From: Ischnura elegans
Taxonomy: Eukaryota > Arthropoda > Insecta > Odonata > Coenagrionidae
Reading direction: 5' to 3'
DNA: 64,000 nt
Assembly: GCF_921293095.1 (NCBI RefSeq)
Contig: NC_060259.1
Span: 23,753,812-23,817,811 of the forward strand
A model generated the notes under the pieces. The model saw nothing but the letters and a program-made list of their open reading frames with translations, ran no database searches and was not told the origin of the DNA. The position numbers and the translations under genes are program-made. Positions 44,266 through 57,640 of the stretch are shown here, in pieces. Every line of letters begins with the position of its first letter. Position 1 is the stretch's first letter.

Positions 44266-45850
44266 GTTTATATGAAGTTGAAAAGGATGACATTGGAGCA
44301 AGCATCTTAAGATCGGAATTTGACGCTGCAGTAAGACACCTGCGAAAGAATAAGGCCCCAGGAATAGATGACATTCCGGCAGAGCTAATAAAAAATGCAG
44401 GAGAAAAGGTCTTAACTCAACTGTATAAAACTATCTGCGATATGTACTCAACAGGAGATTTACCTAGTGACTTCGAGGAGAACATCATCATTCCCATACC
44501 CAAAAAGAAGAGAGCTGAGAAGTGCGAAGAATTTACGACCATAAGCCTGACGACACATGCGTCGAAGATTCTGACAAGAATCATTTACAGGAGAATTGAA
44601 CGAAGAGCAGAAGAATTCCTGGATGAGGACCAATTCGGATTTAGGAAAAGCAGGGGCACGAGGGAAGCAATTTTGGCTCTTAGGATGATCATAGAGAAGA
44701 GAATGGAGAAAAACAAACCAACCTTCATAGCATTTGTCGATTTAGAGAAGGCTTTTGATAACGTGGAATGGAATTCAATGCTTAGAATTTTGAAAGAAAT
44801 CGGCGTACTCTACAATGATCGTAGAATTATTCATAGTTTGTACAAAAGCCAAGTAGCTGTGATCAAATGAGGACCAAACGGTGCAGAAGCGAGAATAAGA
44901 AAAGGGGTGAGACAAGGTTGTGCGCTTTCCCCTTAATTTTTAATGTTTACATAGAGAAAGCCATCAACGAAATCAAGCAGAAAGCTTCGGGTGTCAATAT
45001 CCACGGAGAAAAAATTAGTATGCTGTGATTTGCTGACGACATAGCAGTCATAGCCGAGACAGAGAAGGATTTGCAGAAGACGTTGACAAATGGAAAGGAC
45101 AATGGCCAGATATCAGCTGAAAATCAACAAAAAGAAGACTAAGATATTAGTTTGCAGTAAAAGAGAGGAGGCTAAAACAAACATCAACCTAGGAAAGCAT
45201 AAGCTTGAAGAGGTGAACGAGTTCTCTTACCTGGGAAGCCGAATTACCAGCGATGGACGGAGCAAGAAAGAAATACACAGTAGAATAGCGCAGGCGAAGA
45301 GGGCTTTCTACAAAAAGAAGAATCTTCTTACAGCTGAAAATACCAGCATAGAAGTAAGGAAACAATTCATCAGATGCTACATATGGAGTATGTTTCTCTA
45401 TGGAAGCGAGGCTTGGACGTTGACAGCAGCAGAGAAGTCAAGAGTGGAAGCATTCGAAATGTGGTGCTACCGAAGAATGATGAAGATAAAATGGATTGAC
45501 CGTGTGAGTAACCATGAAGTGCTAAGGAGAGTAGGAGAAAAGAGAAGCCTCCTAAAAACATTAAGCAGAAGAAGGGACAACTTAGTTGGCCACATTTTGA
45601 GGCACGATGGTATGATGAAGACAATCGTTGAAGGACAAGTGGAAGGGAAAAAGGGCAAGGGACGGCCCCGAATCAGTTATTTCGGACAGGTTGAAAAGGA
45701 TGTAAAAGAGAATAAATATGTAGCTATGAAGAGATTAGCGGATAGGAGAGAGAAATGGAGAGCTGCGTCAAACCAATCTTAGGATTGTTGACTAATGATG
45801 ATGAAATGTGCATGGGCTGAAGAAATAAAGTTCTTACGCAAATAAAGAGG
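44265..45850 (+). mobile_element. RTE-like LINE copy, 5'-truncated and broken
   Basis: Reverse transcriptase in order: HLRKNKAPGIDDIPAELIK, NIIIPIPKKK, DQFGFRKSRGTREAILALR, FVDLEKAFDNVEW (44270-44870). A broken segment carries GVRQGCALSP and FADDIAVIAE (44871-45089), and the C-terminal part runs 45090-45782 (YLGSRITSDGRSKKEI, MFLYGSEAWTLTAAEK, EKWRAASNQS). There are stops and shifts near 44868 and 44925-45080. The 3' tail is TGATGATGAA-like. The endonuclease is missing. RTE clade is assigned by resemblance only. Confidence 0.88.
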
Positions 45851-46040
45851 AGAACGAAATGCAGTTATTGGTTGAATAGATTTCAATATATTCAAGAAGA
45901 AATGAAAAGATGTGGTTCTCCGCTCCTTTTGTTGCATTAGCTCCCCTCAGTGACCAGCAGTTCCTACAAAGACTTGTTAATTAGGAAAGTGTTAACCTGG
46001 ACATATAGCGAAAGCAGCACAAAAGAGGTTTTCAAACCAC

Positions 46041-46274
46041 TTGTGGTACATGAGTGAGGAGTTGGTATGCCTGTCATTCTTTGACGGATCCATTGCTAGG
46101 TGTGAAAAAAACGTGATACGCCGTATGTGGTCTTGTGTAGGAAAATATGATCCACCGAAGAAGGCATTCTATAAACGTAAAGACATGACTAAGCTATCAA
46201 TACCAAATTTGGTCACCACTAATTCGAGAAAGCTATTTAATGTACCTATTGTAAATATGTATTGCATTCTTTGA
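46041..46274 (+). pseudogene. Possible transposon protein fragment
   Basis: A 77-codon frame with SEELVCLSFFDGSIARCEKN, DPPKKAFY and FVTTNS-like (LVTTNSRKLFN) blocks resembles a repeated invertebrate transposon-linked protein that I cannot name. No inverted ends found around it. Confidence 0.3.
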
Positions 46275-49200
46275 TGTGAACATGCGAGAATGTGATGAAC
46301 ACACAAGAACGATTCGCAAATTATTCGCGGTCATTAAGTGGGAAACGATTGTGCAGCGAGAGGAGTGAAACTAATTCAAGATTTTTAGGCAGTCACGTTG
46401 AAGGAAGAGAGCTTTCTAAATTTATTACTGACAATAAGTGTGACTTTTCATCGCAATGCAACCCTTACGTGCGGAAAGACACTTTGATTGCCAAATATGG
46501 GATGTCAGTGAAAAATATATTTTATTTTGGTTAATGTACCGAAATTCATGGACAGAATGAAAATAAATTGATCTCTTGGATTGGAAGTATTGTTATGGCA
46601 ATTAAATTCTTTCTAAGGTAAGCACATTTCTTCAGAGGCTAGATCTTGACATCAGGAGCAAAGTCTTTGCCGAGGAAGGGGAGGGAGTTGAGGGGAAGTC
46701 TCCAGTAAGTGGTGCGGGACATACCTCAGCGGTGCCGCGGTGCGGGGAGGCGCCCTAAGGGGGGGGGGATTGCATTACAACGGATGATATATCCTAAACG
46801 CTTAGAGATAGGTTAAAACAAACAGAAAATCGGCCCCAAAGAACTTTACTTTTACATTTTACATAGAAATAGCGCTTTTTCGGCCCCAAAAAACTCAATT
46901 GAGGGTCCTTAGTACTTAGGGCCCTTGGGGCACGGGTTGCCGTTATTTTAAAGTAACCAAATTTTAACACGTGAATATAAACACCATTTGGATCATTTTG
47001 AGACCAGGAAAACATAACTTTTCGCAATTCTGAAAAATAACGGCCGGCCTACTGATCACCCCCTGACAAACACCCTAGAGGCCGCGTCAGACTACATCTT
47101 CATCTGTGACTGCAGCGTCCACAATGGTAGCATCCGATCTGTTTAAACGGAACCCTTGATCCCATGATTTACAATCCCCATATCAACCCTACACTCTGCC
47201 CTACTCACTAACCAAGAAAAGGCCGACAATGCTCGATGATTCTACTCGTCACACAACTCGCTGACTCGGCCGTGTAATGAACTCCCGAACAATCCAGAGT
47301 GTTCCGACACGATGGGATTGCCTGCAGCAGATTTTCTGGGCAACCCTCGTATAATTTGGGGTTTTAACCGACATTTATGTGTACGATGATTTCATCTTAA
47401 AAATACATACAAGCTCAATGCTACTCTTCGTTATTACAAACACCATAAGGCAAAATGTTGGGGAAAAGGGATCTCAACGCACTCAATACCGTGAGGTGGA
47501 TATTTTTAAAATCCTATAAAAATGCATTCCTTTGTGTAGAGCATTCATCAATCGACAGTAAGGACATATTGAAAGGATTTTAGGCACCATATGCTTCGCT
47601 ATTTCGGTAAAAGCAACATTGGAGACGTAGCCCTGAGTGATTCGCTTAATTGCCAGATCTGATTAGCGGTGTAACGTGATTTGAGTGAGGGAAACGACGC
47701 AACTTCAGGACAGTGATTTTTTTAGTTAAGAAGTATATGCAAAAATAAATTATCACTCACGAACACGGAGGAGACAAAAATGAAAGACAGGATGCTCTAT
47801 CATGCATTCGCGACTTTTCCACCGAGTCATACTGTCGTCATGACCAACTATTCGCTGAGAAAATTGTGAGGAGAAACACACAGAAATGTCCTTTTCTATC
47901 TGTTTAGCATTGTGTTCGTTATTGAAATGATTATAAAAGCGTTCCTTGCCCAACACTTAACGGAGAACCCTATAAATGTTCGTACGTCTTTCAGATGTAG
48001 TTCAAATGAATCTATGATGATGATTCACTTTGTAAGGTGCTGTTAATCAAGATGAAAGGGGAAAAATATATCTGGATGTTGCATTGGCGGCTTCCTTCTA
48101 TCAAGGGCGTATACGGAGGCGCAGTGAAAATTGCGTTGTATAAAGCGGTGAATTCCTAGACCGCATGGGAGACACGCGTGGACATGAGATGGCAAAATAT
48201 CACATGTTCTAATTTCATTCGTGCAATCGCGATATTCCACGCCGTATGAGACACAAATGTAGTTCTAACCTGCGCAATTACATGCATTATGTAAAACGGC
48301 CTTCACACGGATATTCTTCATTATATTTGAGTTAGAGGACCTCTATTAAATGTTGATAGTATTTTATAAGGAGGTTAATCTTTGTCTATGAAGTACCGTG
48401 CAAGCCGTCAACAGAATGTGGCACGGAGTAATTCCACTGTAAGCGTGCAGTACTCATCCTATCCTCATTCAGACACGCGCTCGTTTGCCAACCACATTTC
48501 AATATCATTTATGTATACCTACAGGTGTAATCAAGTAAGAATGCATTTTATTTTGAGCGACAAAGGCGCATAATGAATATCTTTTACAGCACGTGAATAA
48601 ATAAGGTTGAAAACAGGCGTGACGGAGCAAATGTTGAAAAAGAAAACGCATAGCATGCCTGATTTAATGGTTGGATGTATAACCATAAAATATTACCGCT
48701 GACGATAACCGGTTAGTGACGGAGCAAGCGCTTGAAGTCTCCGCTGGCTACTTCAAACCACTTTCGAAAATTCTGGGCACACAAGAAAACACAACTTCCT
48801 TCCACCACAGTCAGAGTAGAACTGAGAGTATGATGCACATTTTAAAAAGGCTAGGAGAAGTTTCCCTGGAAATATCCAATGGAGACTGTCAAAGGCTCCC
48901 CTCCGTGGAGTCATAAAACGACCGTTTTCGAAGTTGAATCCTGGGGGTTAGGGAGATTAAAGAGGGCATTAAAGGTCAGTCAGTGTCTCTCTGGGAAGAT
49001 TTTGTGGATAATTATCAGGAAAAGAACTCACTTTTTCGTGGCTTATGCGTATTTAATAAAAGCATGCCCCCGATCGCATCCAAAGAAAACTAAATTTACT
49101 TCTTGGCGTGCACTTACCTCGGCGGAAAACCCTCCGTTTTCTTCACCATAGACGAATTTGGGATCGAGCGCATTAAGGTCAGATTAATACCGGTAAACTT

Positions 49201-50200
49201 TGAGCTTTAAAATCCATCCGCTTTCAATAACCTTACCGCGTCGCGTTTAATCCAGCTCCGGGCGCGCGGAGACGAACCCTACCGCTTGATCAAAAAATCA
49301 ATTTAATTTCCGGTGTCGCAAAATTATTTCAAAGCTCATTGCGTATACAACTTGAGAAATCTTCAAATCTAAATTCTGATCTAAGTTCATTAGCGTAATT
49401 TTGGAAACCCCATCTGAAACTCTTAGTTAATATTTAATTTTGCTGAAAAACAGTATCTGCCACTTTGTAACTGCATTTTTAGAGTTTATCGAAGTTATTC
49501 TTTATGATTACTGAAATTTAAAGAAAACGCACGTTGCTAACAGGTTATATAGCTTTTTATTCCGTACAAATCCACCAATAATTTTGGAAGATGAAGAAGA
49601 TACTTTGGACGTATCTACTTAATTTGGAAGATTTTCAGAGAGATCTAAAGAGGGGCATTTTTACGGAAATACGCTCACCTGTGAGCCTCTGTATCTCAGT
49701 GAAGGATGAAATCCAAGTCATAGTAGGAACATTTTCGTAACGTGTAATCATATATGACTTTACTTGCGAAGACTCAAGTTTTCATCTCAAATACAGCAAT
49801 TGTGTAATTTTGACTGGCTTCTTCCGATATTCGACCAGTGCGCGGGCGCTGTCTCTTCCATGTTGGCATCAAAATGATGTGACGCTATTCTCTTGCAAAT
49901 TCTTCATATGTCGACTTGTGTGAATGCTAAAACGATGAATGATACATCACTCTAAAGAAAATTTAATTGGAAATTCTGCTTTTTAGTAGTATGAGAAAGT
50001 CAAAAATGTAGACACATCAGTGCAGTAAGTACCTCCGCGCATCATAAAATTATTCATTGTGTCAATGTCATTTCCAATTTGACACAATTTGTCAATTGTG
50101 TCAAATTGGAAATCAAGCTAGAGAATAGCTCTGAGTCTATAGAATTTAAATATAACAATACGTCGCGAAAAGCAATCAAGATTCATATAATGGCATCGGA
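46275..50200. other. No recognisable gene
   Basis: A long interval with only short frames. There is a G run at 46759-46768, a G/C-richer block at about 47040-47340, and a perfect small palindrome at 50070-50113 listed separately. I see no coding exons or clear transposon ends. Confidence 0.3.
50070..50113. repeat. Perfect 20-bp-arm palindrome
   Basis: ATTTCCAATTTGACACAATT is followed by the loop TGTC and then its exact reverse complement. It could form a hairpin; no flanking duplication was noticed. Confidence 0.85.
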
Positions 50201-50214
50201 GTACTATTAGATCG

Positions 50215-50740
50215 CATAAGACGTAGTAAATTTACGAAAATGTTTAAACAATCTGTAGCCGCTGTAGTTTTTAGTAGAAATTCGATGCAGCAAAGATAAG
50301 TATGAACTAGCTAACGACCATGATACTATCCAAGTATGGTGCGATTCCTGGAAGTTAGTGTTAAATCTAAAAAAATGGTAGTAATTAATTTCTAGAAAAT
50401 ATAAGTCATCAAAACGTAGCTTTTTCATTCAGAGTACCCAATAAGAAATTGTAGAGTCCGTATAATATGTGGATGTTAGACTCAATAATGATCTACCGTG
50501 GAATAAACATATTCGGAAAGTAAGATGTGAAGCTAATCGTGAATCGGGGTTTGTCAAAAGAATACTAGCAAATCATGACGGCAAAGTGAGAGAATCCAGC
50601 TATTTCTCCCTCTTTGGAAATATATTTGGAATTCGCTGCCAGTTTTTCGGATCATGTTGCATGCTGGTGATTGATCACCACTGACATACACCGTAGGGGT
50701 GGGAAGCAGTGTATTATTTAGATGTAGATGTATTATTACC
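50215..50740 (+). mobile_element. Jockey-like LINE 3' fragment, decayed
   Basis: A broken frame with WCDSWKLVLNLKKMVVINF, then (50469-50684) VRLNNDLPWNKHIRKV, GFVKRILANH and KVRESSYFSLFG, typical of the Jockey/I reverse transcriptase C-terminal region. It ends with TTTAGATGTAGATGTATTA-type short repeats as in CR1/Jockey tails. Confidence 0.75.
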
Positions 50741-50980
50741 GTTTATCTCGAAAGCAAAAATTGAATTGGCAGAGCGTTTCACATTCAGTTGAAAGTGTGG
50801 TGTTATGGACATTCGTTTCCCACGTAGTCTATTCTCCACAAGGCCGGGAGCGCGGTGTTGTCAATAGTAATATAAAAATTAATATTGCGCTGTGAACTGT
50901 TCAACACTGTATTCCAATGTAGAATAAGACGCTGCATTCATTGGCGTCAATATTTTTTACATAAAATTATATCAAAGGCT

Positions 50981-51691
50981 GGGATGGGATGAGGATTAAT
51001 CACAAGAAAACTAAGGTAATGCGTTTTTGTAAAGCATCACGAGCGAGGAATGTGAGACTCAAGATAAAGGTGGGTGGTGAAAAACTTGAGCAGGTTGAGC
51101 AATTCAACTATTTAGGCAGTACGTTAGAGGAAAACGGATACAGTAGTAAGGACATCAGGAAGAGAATAGCATTAGCGAAGGAGGCGTTCATGAGCAGGAA
51201 GGAGCTTCTGAGAGGATCGTTGTGTAAGAGTTTAAAGAAAAGATTAGTGAAGAGTTTGGTTTGGAGTGTAGCTCTCTACGGTGCGGAAACGTGGACTCTG
51301 AGGAAAGAAGACGAGAGAAGATTGGAGGCGTTCGAGATGTGGGTATGGAGAAGAATGGAGAGGGTGAAATGGACGAAGAGGAAAAGGAACGACGAAGTTC
51401 TGGATATGGTTGGCGAGGAGAGAAAGCTTTTAGATGAGATACGCAGAAGACAGAAGGTTTGGATGGAGTTAGTGCTTAGCGGTGAGGGGATGTTGAAAAT
51501 GGTGTTGGAGGGTAGAATGTTGGGGAAACGAGGGAGGGGAAGGAAAAGAATAGGATTTTTAGATAGATTGAAAGAGAGTAGGCCTTACAGTGAATTAAAG
51601 AAGGCAGTGCTGGAAGGAAAGGGAGGCTCCCAGATCACCTCTTTAGTACTCCATGGAAACCTACCTTAATCGGTAGAATACTATAATAATA
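50981..51691 (+). mobile_element. RTE-like LINE, 5'-truncated, 12-bp TSD
   Basis: The insert is flanked by ATATCAAAGGCT at 50969-50980 and 51692-51703. It encodes an uninterrupted frame (50989-51669) for the C-terminal part of a reverse transcriptase protein (NHKKTKVMRF, QFNYLGSTLEENGYSSKDIR, ALYGAETWTLRKEDERRLEA) and ends in AATACTATAATAATA. It represents a different subfamily from 44265-45850. The intact frame and duplication indicate recent insertion. Confidence 0.9.
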
Positions 51692-51703
51692 ATATCAAAG
51701 GCT

Positions 51704-54480
51704 ATAAAAAAAATTCCATAAATTTACGTTACATGCGTGTATTTTTTTACTTAATTTTCTTCTCGCAATTGTCGTCAAACTGTTAATTATATTGAATTGA
51801 ATCCTCTACACGAAGCTCTTCACACTAATATAACTTTGACGGTTTTCACCAATTTTACATTAATTGAGGAAAAAAGTAGTCATACCGATGTAACACCCTT
51901 TAGGATAAGAAAATTTGGATTTGTGTGAGGTAAAAAGTAGTCGGCCACTAAAAGACGTTTCTTACGTCGTAGGTGATATAATGTGTGTTAAATGTGAAGA
52001 CAACTACGATGTTATTATTTTTAGTGAAAAAATCATTTAATTATCTTAATTTTGAAGGGGGTTACAAGTTCTTAAAAAATATTTAGGCGCCACTGAGCGG
52101 AGCTTCTCGCCTTGCCTTGCCAACTCCTTGCGCTCGGAGGGAATCATCTCGGGCGGAAAAGGAGACTTTTGTCCATTCGTACCATAATGTATGCACTCCT
52201 TCGATAAAATCCTGAACAGAGAAAACTCATCCGTTATAACAGCGATGTTTTTATTTCAATACATTGGTACATGAAAGCAAGCAAATTTTGAGGGCTAGGA
52301 AATTTTTTGGAAACTTTGAAGCGAGTTTCGCCTAGGGTCTTTCGGTCTATCCACGGAAACAGAGACAGGAAACATCTCATAATTCGTGCAAAGGACTACC
52401 CCCTCTAGTGCATGCCTTTTATAATAGGGCGCTCTGGGTTTTCCCCAAGTCCCATTCATTACATTAAACATCTGCAAGAGGAGCGACCCCAGGGAATAAT
52501 TAGCAGAGGAGCTCACTTTTTCGCTGCATTTTTTTGCAGTGAACGAGTGTTGGATTATAAAAATAAGTTCACCGAGTTACCTCGAGATTTTAAAAGACAT
52601 ATACAACACAACCGATATAGAGTATGATACCAGAAGGAGAATTGCGACCACCTGCGACGCCGAAATTAAGATCGATTTTTCGAACGTGCGGCACAGTTCG
52701 GAGCTTGCTGTAGTCAACGGGGAATACCGTGCTCGACGGACGTTGAAAAGTGAATCTTTTAGCAAGTGAATTTTGGATAAGATATAATTTATCTAGTGCC
52801 ACATTTATTCTACTTTATATAGCTTAATTTCTTCGCTTTCATTCGATATTTACCGTTGATATGATACAAATTGGAAGACTGTTTTTCGTCGAAATTTTGT
52901 GATCACGCATGATTATAAAAAGGGATGACCGAGTTACCTCGGGATATTTACGTTGAATTACATCAAACGTTTTAAAGTGTTCGTCCAAAAAAATCAGCTA
53001 CGACCGTTAGCATCAAGCAAAATAAAAATCGATATTTTGCCCCGCGCGTAGTGTGCAGCAGCTCCGGATGGTATGGCATGCTAAATGTATGCAGTATATA
53101 GAAGTTCTGTATTCAGTTCATAACTGTCCCTTTGTAGAAATGCCGCTTATTGCTTTATTGCCTCAGTCTATGAAGGGGTTTTTGGACAGTTGAGGATCGC
53201 TTCCCTTCGATATCCGCGCAAACGTTTTCACGAAGTAGCTCGTACGGGGCTTTCCACAAAGGCTTCTTTCCAATTGGTTGAAAAATATTCTCTTTCACAA
53301 TTTTACCGAGAAAATTAGTCAGTTTGCCTTCTTGAGTGCGAAAGGATCTCAGTGCATGTGATACGGAAGCGAATAACCAGGGCTTATTTTCCCTATGTCG
53401 TGAACTTTCAGCGTTGAGACCGAACTACCACTAGTGGAGAATATCTCGGAACGATAAAAAGGTATGTTTTCCAAGTAATAAATCTCAGGTACGACTAATG
53501 ATGGGAACACTGCCCGATGTTTTTATTTACTGCTCTTATTTTTTTATTCCTAACTATTAAATTCAATTAAATGTTCCCTCTCTACTAAAACGGTCCAAAT
53601 AGTCGATTTTTGTTTTTTTTTTCTGTCTCACCGAATTCTTAAAAAAAAACTCCCCGGATCGATTTTTCGGGAAAATGTCATTATATTCATGTTTTATAGC
53701 CTAAACAAGATTAGTAGGAAAAATATCATCGAGCTAATTATAAAACTATGGAAGATGTGATTTTTGGCCAGCTTTTTTCGATTTCAGCCCACTGTGCGTC
53801 GTGTGAATGAATGAAGTAGTATATATAATAAAGTAATCTAAACTCTATGTTCATGTGTCTCCCAGGTACTTACTCGATATATTGCCTGACGTTTCAAGGT
53901 CGTTGCTGGTCACTACCTCTTTGGGAATCAGATAAATTTCCGAGAAGGGACGGTATTCCTATTTGTTTATGGAGGAAGAGGGGCTGAAAGTGCTAAAGGT
54001 GATGTCATTTTTTCCCCCTTCAGAGCAGAACCCAATTTGTAGCTGATTTTGATGCCAATGACCCTATTTAATTTTTCACATTTTCCTCTCTCCAACGTCT
54101 CGCGGATCCGCCGTTGTTTGATGTTTTCACCTTTGCGTCGCTTTTGTTTTCTGGACGCCAACTGCGTTTACCCAGGTTGCGTGTTCTGTCCCTGCCGACT
54201 TTATGGGTTTTCCATGAGGAATAGAGTGGTTATGTTCTGCTAATGGAGTTTGAACAAAGCGAACGTTTTCGTCGATATATTTTTTGTCACAGAATAGGCA
54301 CCATATCTTGCCTTGGGCGATACATCGGAATATCAGAAAATATCGCGACATTTAAATATACCTGGGATCTGATATATGGTTTTCACGTTATTACATCTAC
54401 AAACTACCCCGCAAGCCGACTAAAAGGCGTGTGGCTGGAGATGTTAGGACACCAGTCGTTTAAACATAAAAAGGAAATGA
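51704..54480. other. No recognisable gene; degenerate local repeats
   Basis: Around 52570-52600 and 52930-52960 the phrase ACCGAGTTACCTCG recurs with related flanks, suggesting a diverged duplication. Frames up to 76 codons show no motifs. Confidence 0.3.
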
Positions 54481-55166
54481 GAAATTTCGATTAGCATTTA
54501 TTAAAGTCCTTCATGGTTTGGGAGAAAAACGAATTCCCAAGTCTATCCGTTCGGCTAAATATCTCTCTTAATTTATCGCTTCTGTGTGACCTGGAAATAT
54601 GGTGGGGTTCTGATATTATGTTCTCCGAGTAGCTCTCAAAAATATCTATTTTCAATTGTCCAAGTATTCTATGCCTAGCGCGCAGCCTCCTACTAGCAGT
54701 CTTCAGCGGCTACCAGCCTAATTCGCTTACGATCTGAATAACGCTGTCTATATGCCCGCAGCAATTTTTGACGAATCGTGCAGCTTCCCTTTCATTGTAT
54801 AAAGTTCACGGATTAAGTCTTTCTGTACCGGATCCCATATGCATGCTGTATATTCAAGGTGCAGTCTGACGAGCGCGATATAGCACCTTTCTCTAACTTT
54901 CTCATCCGAAAATCCTCCCTAAATACATTTGACGAATCCTAATCTCTTTAGGGCTATGATGCGAACATTTAAATGTGTTCACCACGAGAGGTTCGAGGTT
55001 ATCGTAACTCCCAGGTACTTCACTTCGTCTATTGCCTTTCTTTAACACCATCCACAGCTTAAACATGGTTATAGTGGGACGAACTCTGCAAAACATGTAC
55101 CGTCGTGCATTTGCTCAGATTAAGTTCGAGTCCCCACTCTTGGCTCCACAAATGAACGTTGTTTAA
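54480..55166 (-). mobile_element. Jockey-like LINE, 3' half (split by an insertion)
   Basis: Minus-strand broken frames give LWSQEWGLELNLSKCTTVHV, DEVKYLGVTI, HRILGQLKIDIFESY and SEPHHISRSHRSDKLREIF, matching the C-terminal reverse transcriptase region. At 55163 the reading frame is interrupted by the TTAA element and resumes at 59238 in phase. Confidence 0.85.
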
Positions 55167-55571
55167 GGGGGCGCCCTAGCGTTTGAATTTCCCAATTTAA
55201 CGGCTCACGAAGGCCTCTAGCTGCAGCGCCGGGATATGCAGACGGAAGCCGAAGCGCCTCGAGGGAGAGAAAGGGGGGGGGGGAAAGGCAACTCCCCTCC
55301 AACTTCACCCGCGACGACTCCGAGGAGAAATTTAATACTCAGGATAAACTTGATACGGGTCATTTGAACAGGGTTCGCAGTCGGAGTTGATATGTGACAC
55401 CTAAGTGGCGGCGAGCCAATTAAAAATATTAGAAGCCAACTTCTGGTTCCTCGGGTTCCTCTCTCATGCGCTGAAAAAATAGGCCTGTGAATGCGAAGGT
55501 CCTTTTGAGCTAACACCTTTTTCGTAATTATTGGCGATGATATTACGTAAACAGGCATGTCGTCAACATAA

Positions 55572-55662
55572 CACCGCCGACCTCGGTGTCGGCTGGGTTA
55601 TGTCCTCGCCTGCCAAATAAGAAGTCGCGGGTTCGAGTCCCGCCTGGGTAGGTTTCCCCTAT
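55572..55662 (+). repeat. tRNA-derived SINE-like segment
   Basis: A B-box GGGTTCGAGTCCCGCC lies about 45 bases after a CTGGGTTA A-box-like stretch. The cloverleaf acceptor arms do not pair, so it is not called a tRNA. Inside the TTAA element. Confidence 0.5.
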
Positions 55663-56372
55663 CCAGGGCTTGGTTGTTCGTGTAAATAATTGTTAAACTT
55701 TTTGAATACTCGATACAAAATGGCTCAATTTGAGTTGTATTCGGTGGTTTAGGAATATAACAAAATTTAAAAAATTAAATTTCATTATTGAATTGTGGTT
55801 TATAATGTTATTTTAACGGAATGTAGAGTCATTTTACGTAATGAAGACATCATCGCACGCAGTTTTCGAAACGGAAGGGAAAAACGGGTGGCAAACGAAA
55901 AGTGGAGAGGTTTCTCATTTGATATATACTTACGTGAAATATATTCAACTAACATAATTAATTATTAATAAAAAGTAGCAATATATGTCAGCTAGCTTGC
56001 TTGAAAATCACACTTGGATGCGAAAAGCAATGGTTACTTAAGTTAGAGCTAGAAATATTTTTTTATTAACACCGATGAAAAGAAGCAATAAAACAGAAGA
56101 TGATGAAAAAAACTCCGTGGGAGAGCCGAAACCTGCATTTCAAGACAAAAGTAGTACTTAATTTATAGTTGAACTTTGAGTCATCATTTTTTCTGATACA
56201 GCACTCATCAGAAATCACCTCGCAAACTTTTTATGTTTTGAAAATGCAAAATATAAAAAGTTTGCATATATTTGGAAAACATGAAATTATATATGAACCA
56301 TTGTAAATTAACTAAAGTATTTAAATCATAAGAAAACATCAAGAATAAGTTCACCAGCTCCACAACTAGATT

Positions 56373-57640
56373 TCATTTGCATTCAAGGGAAAAGTTGACC
56401 CCGTGATCATCACTGAATTTTGGCATTGATGCTATGATGCGCGAGGCTGTGTGGTTCAGAAGCCCTTGAAGGTCCACTTTAAATTTTTTTCTTCCACTGA
56501 TGTCCCCCTCTGGGTATGAAGATTTTTTTCGTCGAGCCCTTTCATAACCACGATAAAGCTGATACCCCCGGATCTTGGCAGTCTTAAGAATAATTTTGGA
56601 TAAAAATTTTGTTAAATTGCCATCAGCAATCAGCGAAATAGCTTCTTCTGGCGTCAGTTCATTTTGAATTGTAGGTATTTTCCTCCATTTCTGTAATATC
56701 CGTTTCCCTCGGGTGGGGGTGGTCGTGGTCATTTCCGTGATTATCTTCGCTGCCGCATCATTCCCTTGCGAGCGCAGTGTCACAGATGTCGCTAGCGATA
56801 ACTCAGCTGCTGTTGCTTTCTCAAACCAGTCACTTTACTGCTCTTATTGTTAGACCTATCACTAGACCTCTTCAAGTCTTTCTTAGGCCTATCTTTGCTG
56901 CTTTACCCAGAAAAACCAGGAATTAGATAGCAATAGTGACATAAAATCGCCTAGGATGAAAGTAAAGCCAATACGAATACGTTAAAGAATAATAGGTTAC
57001 AAACTGTGCAAGGAGATTATTATGCATGTCAGGTGGGTATACCCTTCTCTAACCAACATCGACGTTTTATTTCAAACCTGTCGCTGGTTCTCTTGCTTGC
57101 GTCCCATTTCTGGAAATACATATTGAAAAAGTATTTGTTCATGGCATTCTGCATTACTTCCTTCGTCTTTACTTCCTGCTCCCAGTTAAACTTATTGAGA
57201 AGATATTGAACGGCAAATTTACGTTTTGAGGACAACGCATTTCCACTTCCATTAACAATAACGTCATGTATTTCTTTTCGTGTTACTTTCATTCGCTCAA
57301 TTTTTCTTATCCGAAATATCAACAATCTGAATCATCAAAGATGAAAATCAATATTAGAATATAATACCCTGCTTAATACAACACACGAGATCGGTGAGAT
57401 ATTTATCTTGGAAAACATAGGAACCTTTTTATCGTTGCGAGATATCCTCCAGTAGTGGTGGTTCGTCCTTAACGCTGAAATCTCACGCTCTAGGGAAAAT
57501 AGACCTTGGCTCCTCGCTTCCGTAGCACAAGCACTGACACTTACTAGTAAAAGTTGACTAATTTGCTCGGTAAAATCGTGAAAGGAATGCTTTTCAATCA
57601 ATTGGAAAGAAGCATTTGTGGAAAACTCCGTGCTAGCCAC
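56373..57640 (-). CDS. Uncharacterised protein of the TTAA element, probably broken
   Basis: Three minus-strand frames in order: 57640-57335 (ISALRTNHHYWRIS), 57325-57029 (KSKVT-like basic start RIRKIERMKVTRKEI, KRKFAVQYLLNKFNWEQEV) and 56783-56373 (NELTPEEAISLIADGNLTKF, KVDLQGLLNHTASRIIASMP). They may be exons or one frame broken by shifts. The LTPEEAISLIADGNLTK and LQGLLNHTASRI blocks recall repeated uncharacterised proteins of invertebrate genomes. I do not recognise a catalytic domain and the C-terminal half seems absent. Confidence 0.5.

Noticed and set aside
45370-45658. Minus-strand frames opposite the LINE, and the similar one at 63803-63985
   Set aside because: Antisense shadows of the reverse transcriptase coding sequence, repeated in each LINE copy.
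55572-55662. Possible tRNA gene
   Set aside because: A good B-box, but the acceptor and anticodon arms do not pair; fits a SINE better. The same applies to 4742-4812.
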